DNA of 36,125 bases from an uncultured Lachnospiraceae bacterium. Its GTDB lineage: Bacteria > Bacillota > Clostridia > Lachnospirales > Lachnospiraceae. A model generated the notes under the pieces. The model did not search any database. It saw nothing but the letters and a program-made list of their open reading frames with translations, and was not told where the DNA came from. This document shows, piece after piece, positions 32,041-36,125 of the stretch; within the stretch, counting starts at the first letter, position 1; each line of letters starts with the position of its first letter. Where the stretch lies: positions 1-36,125 of the forward strand of contig CAJUQB010000053.1 of the NCBI GenBank assembly GCA_910588285.1. The letters are read 5' to 3'. The translations under genes were made by a program, and so were the position numbers.

Positions 32041-33012
32041 ATGACAAGAAGAGAGCAGCTGTTAGAGGTGTACAAACACAAAAATATTGGCTATGTGCCA
32101 TGCTTTTTTACGGACATGGATTTTAGTCAGCCTGTGGAGATTAATGAGCGGCCCAAGGGAAGCGGTATGGACTGGTTTGGCGTGGAGTGGGAATTTGTGC
32201 CTGCGGTAATGGCGCCTATGGTGAAGCCGGGAACCAAGCGTCTTACAAATATCTACAACTGGAGGGAGGAGCTGGTATTTCCGGATCTTACGGCCATTGA
32301 CTGGGAGGCGGCAGCAGCCAGGGAGACGGCGGGCTGGGATCGGGAGAATAAGATTTCCTTCATGATGCTGATTAATGGGATCTTTGAGCGCACACATGCT
32401 CTGATGGGCTTTGAGGACGCGCTGTGCGCCATGTATGAGGAGCCGGAGGCTTACCATGAGCTGGTGGATGCCATCACGGATTACAAGCTGGAGGTGATCC
32501 GCATTATTGGGACGTATTATAAGCCGGATGTATTAAGCTTTCATGATGATTTTGGCGCCAATGACCGGATGCTGATGAGTACAGCGCTGTGGGAGGAATT
32601 CTTCAAGGAGCCTCTTTCACGGGTGATCGCAGAGACCCATCGGCAGGGAATGCTCTATGAGCACCATTCCTGCGGCTATATTGCTCCGATTTTCGGACAG
32701 CTGGCAGAGCTGGGGATCGATGCCATTGATCCGCTCCAGGTGACGAATCCGGTCCGGGAACTGAAGAATCAGTATCAGGACCGCGTTACCTTCGTGGGCG
32801 GGTATAACAATCAGGCTGTTTATGACAGGCCGGGGGTGACAGAGGAGGAGATTCGCCAAGAGACCAGGCGGGCGATGGAGGAATTGGCTCCTGGCGGCAG
32901 CTTTGTGGCCTTTCCGCTGACGGTGACCTTTGATTTTGTGCCGGTTTTTATTGATGAGCATATGAAGCATGCTTTCCGGTTTGGGGAAGGCCAGGCAGAT
33001 CATTTTGATTGA
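32041..33012 (+). CDS. Uroporphyrinogen decarboxylase-family methyltransferase-like protein
   Basis: A 323-residue TIM-barrel protein of the URO-D superfamily, in which corrinoid-dependent methyltransferases (MtaA/MtbA type) belong. A zinc-ligand-like motif HHSCG (His208, Cys211) resembles the H-x-C of those proteins. Other conserved parts are DVLSFHDDFGANDRMLMS and VTFVGGYNNQAVYD. It lacks the N-terminal arginines of true heme-pathway HemE, so a haem role is unlikely. No corrinoid-protein gene is in the window. The ATG at 32041 follows AAGGAGG by 8 bases; an upstream ATG at 32014 lies before that site. The next gene begins 92 bases later behind an operator and a promoter. Confidence 0.87.
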   Translation: MTRREQLLEVYKHKNIGYVPCFFTDMDFSQPVEINERPKGSGMDWFGVEWEFVPAVMAPMVKPGTKRLTNIYNWREELVFPDLTAIDWEAAAARETAGWDRENKISFMMLINGIFERTHALMGFEDALCAMYEEPEAYHELVDAITDYKLEVIRIIGTYYKPDVLSFHDDFGANDRMLMSTALWEEFFKEPLSRVIAETHRQGMLYEHHSCGYIAPIFGQLAELGIDAIDPLQVTNPVRELKNQYQDRVTFVGGYNNQAVYDRPGVTEEEIRQETRRAMEELAPGGSFVAFPLTVTFDFVPVFIDEHMKHAFRFGEGQADHFD

Positions 33013-33030
33013 TAACTGCAGGTTATCAAT
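33008..33030. promoter_or_regulatory. LysR-type operator candidate upstream of ASST
   Basis: A perfect 9-bp inverted repeat ATTGATAAC (33008-33016)/GTTATCAAT (33022-33030) with spacer TGCAG. It overlaps the URO-D stop and is centred near -64 from the inferred start downstream of TATAAT (33071-33076), the usual LysR recognition-site position. Confidence 0.62.
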
Positions 33031-33070
33031 TGATAGTTAATGTATATTTCTCTTTTTCAGATGTCCGGAC

Positions 33071-33076
33071 TATAAT
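33071..33076 (+). promoter_or_regulatory. ASST promoter -10 element
   Basis: A perfect TATAAT with no good -35 match (TTCTCT at 17 bases), consistent with activator dependence. Confidence 0.6.
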
Positions 33077-33104
33077 TGATGTATCAAAAAGAAGGAGGAT
33101 ACTT

Positions 33105-35099
33105 ATGAGAAAGAGAATGTTACAATTAACGGCCATGGCGCTGGCTGTGGCTATGCTCACAGCCGGCTGCGGCGACGCTGCCGACACATCTGCCGATCAG
33201 CAGGACTCCGGCGTGGTTCAACAGGATTCCGATGGGGATAACCAGGAGAATGAGCCGCAGGACAAAGAGAAGCCGGAGGAAGAGGAACCGAAGGCAGAGG
33301 CCCCGGTAAGTGTTGCAGAGTTGGATTACACCAATGTAAATTATGATTTTGCACAGGATATCTCGGCTGAAAAGGAGGCGGTTGCCCTGGTACCCGGGGA
33401 GGCGGATATTTCCCTGAAGGCTGCTGATGCAAATGGCGCTACAGGCGTCCTGCTGGTTCCTTCCACGGAGGAAGGCAATACTACAGATTACTATCTGAAT
33501 GCATATGTTGCCGGGAATGAGCTGGTATTTACCGGAGGAGTCGCCAGTGCCTCCAGCAGCGTGAGCGGCGATGTGACTGTGGAAAACGGCGAGGCAAGGG
33601 TTATCCCTGCTGCTTTAAAGGCAACACAGCCTGTGGATGAGGTCATTGAATTTACCATGGAGGATGGAAGCCAGTACAAGGTTCATACTGTGAGCGAGCT
33701 GCTTCCGGTCCTGAATGTTACTACTGCAGCGGTTGCAGAGGAGAATGCGGGCGTATATCATTTTGCCCTGGATCATTTCATGCTGAGCGTGGATACGAAT
33801 GGCGATCTTGTATATTACCGCAATTTTGGTTCTGTGGGGGAATTGATGGCAGAGAATTTCAGCAAGCAGATCACAAAGGACGGAACTTTTTATACCACAT
33901 TTGTGGAGCTGCGCAGGGAATACCGCAATGTGAATGGCGGCTATTCCAGTGGAATGTATGTGGTGATGGATGAGAATTTCAAGGAAATCGACTATGTCAC
34001 CTTATTGCCCAACACAGAGGAAAACCATACCCACGGGGAGGGATATTTGGATCAGCATGAATTTGTAATGCTTGGAAAAGGCCATTATCTTACCTTAAGC
34101 TATACACCAGAGTATGTGGAGAATATTCCCGAAAATGCAGGCACCGGCGGGGCTGCCGCAGGCTATGTGTGGGCGGGCGTTTTCCAGGAGGTCAAGGACG
34201 GCACGGTGGTGGCGGAAATCAATACTACAGATTATCCTCTGCTCTATGAATCAGCCGTGGAGAAGCTGGACTATGCCGGCAGTACAGACCAAGGGGTTAC
34301 TGTCACTGTCAATGAAGATGAGGTTTTCTCCCTTGCAGATGGCTGGCAGGATTATGTACATCCCAACAGCCTTGATTATACTCTGCATGCGGACGGAACG
34401 GTGGACAGCCTTTTGGTTTCCATGCGCGACCAGTGTGCCGTATATCAATTTGACATGTCAAGCGGCGCTCTGGAATGGATTCTGGGCGGCAAGGCCAGTA
34501 CCTTAGCCGGTTACGAGGAATTTACCAGCCAACGGCAAGATGAGGCGGGGAATGAGTTTCAGGCGCTGACCTATGGGCAGCATTATGCACGGTATATGAA
34601 TAAGAATGAGGACGGCGTCATTGAAGGAACGATCCAGATCAGCGTATTCGATAACCAGACAGGAACAGCCCCGTTCTTCATCCAGCCGCCTGCGCCTCAG
34701 ATGGCTCCCAACCTGACCAGGACATTTACGGTAAATATTGATCCGGAGGCAGGAACCGTGGAGGTTGAAAATGTCATTAACGGAACAGACCTGAACCAGA
34801 AGTCCGAGGGTTACCATATTGCAAGCCACTGTGGAAGCGTGGATTACTTTAACGATAATTCCGTATTGATAGGCTGGGGGCTTCACGGCGTAATTGACAA
34901 TATCGGCCCGATGGCTCCCGAGGGAACGATTGCAGATCCTGCAGGCTATGCAGACCTGCGCCAGGGAAGCCGTCCGGTGTTTACCGAGTATGACAAGGCA
35001 AACGATACCATCACCTTTGAGCTGTATGCAACCAGGAATTCAAAGGTGCAGTCCCATGAGGCTTTATTCTCCTACCGTACCTATAAGACAGCAGAATAG
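33105..35099 (+). CDS. assT: Aryl-sulfate sulfotransferase (ASST) lipoprotein
   Basis: Transfers sulfate from one phenolic sulfate ester to another phenol without PAPS, outside the cytoplasm. The 664-residue protein has a signal peptide ending LTAGC (Cys22), then a Glu/Gln/Asp-rich linker to about 65, and an ASST beta-propeller. Equivalents of the CFT073 enzyme residues are visible: His318 (DQHEF), His419 and Asn421 (DYVHPNSLDY), Arg441 (SMRDQ) and the likely sulfohistidine nucleophile His493 (YGQHYAR). Only two other cysteines (Cys444, Cys586) occur, so the Dsb dependence known in E. coli may differ. The ATG at 33105 follows GAAGGAGG. It has its own TATAAT promoter and lies between two LysR genes. 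Confidence 0.9.
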   Translation: MRKRMLQLTAMALAVAMLTAGCGDAADTSADQQDSGVVQQDSDGDNQENEPQDKEKPEEEEPKAEAPVSVAELDYTNVNYDFAQDISAEKEAVALVPGEADISLKAADANGATGVLLVPSTEEGNTTDYYLNAYVAGNELVFTGGVASASSSVSGDVTVENGEARVIPAALKATQPVDEVIEFTMEDGSQYKVHTVSELLPVLNVTTAAVAEENAGVYHFALDHFMLSVDTNGDLVYYRNFGSVGELMAENFSKQITKDGTFYTTFVELRREYRNVNGGYSSGMYVVMDENFKEIDYVTLLPNTEENHTHGEGYLDQHEFVMLGKGHYLTLSYTPEYVENIPENAGTGGAAAGYVWAGVFQEVKDGTVVAEINTTDYPLLYESAVEKLDYAGSTDQGVTVTVNEDEVFSLADGWQDYVHPNSLDYTLHADGTVDSLLVSMRDQCAVYQFDMSSGALEWILGGKASTLAGYEEFTSQRQDEAGNEFQALTYGQHYARYMNKNEDGVIEGTIQISVFDNQTGTAPFFIQPPAPQMAPNLTRTFTVNIDPEAGTVEVENVINGTDLNQKSEGYHIASHCGSVDYFNDNSVLIGWGLHGVIDNIGPMAPEGTIADPAGYADLRQGSRPVFTEYDKANDTITFELYATRNSKVQSHEALFSYRTYKTAE

Positions 35100-35117
35100 A
35101 GCCGTCAGAATAAGACC

Positions 35118-35146
35118 TTGCCATTTGCCGGTGCCCATAGTAAAAT
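35118..35146 (+). promoter_or_regulatory. Promoter of second LysR gene, inside an inverted repeat
   Basis: TTGCCA (35118-35123), 17-base spacer, TAAAAT (35141-35146). A perfect 11-bp inverted repeat CCATTTGCCGG (35121-35131)/CCGGCAAATGG (35162-35172) brackets it. Confidence 0.62.
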
Positions 35147-35183
35147 GAGATCAAAAGGGGCCCGGCAAATGGAGATGGAAGCT

Positions 35184-36065
35184 ATGAGATTGGCACAGAT
35201 TGAATATTTTTTAGAAGTGGCGGAGCAGCTGAATTTTACGGCTGCCGCAAAATCGTTGTACATATCGCAGCCTGCCCTGAGCAAACAGATTTCTCTTTTG
35301 GAGGAAGAGCTCGGGGTAAGGCTTTTTGTGCGTAATACCCGGAAGGTTACCATGACTGCCGCCGGCCGTCAGCTGGAGATGGATTTAAAGAAGCTAAAGA
35401 AACAGCTGGCGGATGCAGTAGAACGTGCCAGTCAGCTGGGGAGAAGAGAACAGCATACGCTGCGGATCGGATGCTTTGACGGGGCCTTTACCGATGATTT
35501 CCTTCCGGCGATGTACCAGCATCTGTCTATGGAAGCACCGGAAATGAGGATTTCCCTGCTCAGGGGGGATTTTGCGGAGAACCGGAGGCTTCTGGAGAAG
35601 GGAGAAATCGATATGCTTTTGACACTGGATATAGGGTATTCCCTCCGGACGGAGGATGAAAGCCGTATTTTATCCCGGCGGAGGGGAGCACTGATTTATT
35701 CTGACAAGTCTCCCCTTGCCAGGAGCAAAGGTCCAAGTCTTTCTGATTTTTCCAGAGAAACCTTCCTAACCATGTCACGAAAGCTTTCTCCTGGGCTCTA
35801 TCAAGCAGGAATAGAGAATTTGGAGCGGTTGGGGATTGTGCCTGCCCGCGTAGAGGAGATGGAGAATTTTTCTACATTTTACACACGTCTGGGAATGGGA
35901 CATGGATTTGGCCTGCTGTCGGAGGAGGCCGCGGCTGACCATCCCCACCTCCTGTGTCTTGTGCTTCCGGAGATCAGGGAGACACATATCATTGCCGTAT
36001 GGAAGAAACGGAATGTGACAGTGAATAATCTTATGAAGAATTATTCTTCATCGGATATGATGTAG
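35184..36065 (+). CDS. LysR-family regulator 2
   Basis: A 293-residue LysR regulator: N-terminal HTH (MRLAQIEYFLEVAEQ, then AAAKSLYISQPALSKQISLL) and C-terminal effector domain. It is similar in layout to the LysR at 30995 and may be a paralogue. The start at 35184 gives the canonical LysR N-terminus; 35169 (ATG with AAAAGGGG upstream) is the main alternative and would add five residues. The TTG at 35118 is the -35 box itself. It lies after the ASST gene and probably controls it or the gene beginning at 36098, which follows at a 32-base gap. Confidence 0.92.
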   Translation: MRLAQIEYFLEVAEQLNFTAAAKSLYISQPALSKQISLLEEELGVRLFVRNTRKVTMTAAGRQLEMDLKKLKKQLADAVERASQLGRREQHTLRIGCFDGAFTDDFLPAMYQHLSMEAPEMRISLLRGDFAENRRLLEKGEIDMLLTLDIGYSLRTEDESRILSRRRGALIYSDKSPLARSKGPSLSDFSRETFLTMSRKLSPGLYQAGIENLERLGIVPARVEEMENFSTFYTRLGMGHGFGLLSEEAAADHPHLLCLVLPEIRETHIIAVWKKRNVTVNNLMKNYSSSDMM

Positions 36066-36097
36066 ACAGCTGCTTGAAAGAGGAGGAGGCAAATCAT

Positions 36098-36125
36098 ATG
36101 TTTCGCTTGAGTGAATGCATTTATC
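36098..36125 (+). CDS. Start of an unidentified gene, cut by window end
   Basis: ATG at 36098 follows an AGGAGGAGG-type site (about 36081-36089) and opens MFRLSECIY without a stop before the end of the window. Product unknown. Its position behind the LysR gene suggests it belongs to the same transcript. Confidence 0.6.

Noticed and set aside
32041..33012. HemE of haem synthesis
   Set aside because: Divergent URO-D-family sequence with a zinc-like motif and no haem genes nearby.

Overview
The window looks like chromosomal DNA from a gut-type Lachnospiraceae (Clostridia). The support is moderate-to-high GC coding sequence with strong AGGAGG-type ribosome binding sites, Gram-positive lipoproteins, BceRS/BceAB-like and TRAP systems, AsrABC sulfite reductase, and a DUF5685-like gene next to a glycine-rich J-domain gene. 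I see no rRNA, tRNA, CRISPR array, prophage or complete insertion sequence. The genus cannot be fixed from the sequence alone.

Left part (1-5850): a copy of a palindromic intergenic repeat, a trigger-factor-like lipoprotein, asnS with its terminator, a 309-bp nearly palindromic MITE-like element with an 8-bp target duplication, a ZIP-family metal transporter and a secreted alpha/beta hydrolase. Redox block (5850-15600): the minus-strand asrABC operon (sulfite to sulfide), a divergent small conserved gene, an intergenic run of hairpins, then a plus-strand operon of TRAP transporter (small permease, large permease, binding lipoprotein), a minimal two-cluster ferredoxin and an AprA/fumarate-reductase-like flavoprotein. 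A Crp/Fnr-family regulator follows. The operon promoter has a perfect TATAAT, no -35 box, and a dyad centred near -42, as expected for Crp/Fnr class II activation.

Middle (15600-25210): an XRE regulator with a dyad inside its own promoter, an MNT/HEPN pair, and a housekeeping run (methyltransferase, hslO, nadE, DUF5685-like, J-domain protein). An AraC regulator then converges on a sugar-isomerase-like and a VOC-family gene, followed by a second copy of the palindromic repeat. Right part (25300-36125): a BceRS-like two-component system with its ABC transporter, a PHP phosphoesterase, a LysR regulator, a URO-D-family methyltransferase-like protein, a lipoprotein aryl-sulfate sulfotransferase, a second LysR regulator and the start of one more gene.

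A sulfur/anaerobic-redox theme recurs: AsrABC, an APS-reductase-like TRAP-linked redox pair, and a PAPS-independent aryl sulfotransferase. The TRAP-ferredoxin-flavoprotein-Crp/Fnr module, substrate unknown, and the ASST locus with its LysR-type operator are the best candidates for undescribed biology. Linking these loci is inference; their presence and arrangement are directly visible.
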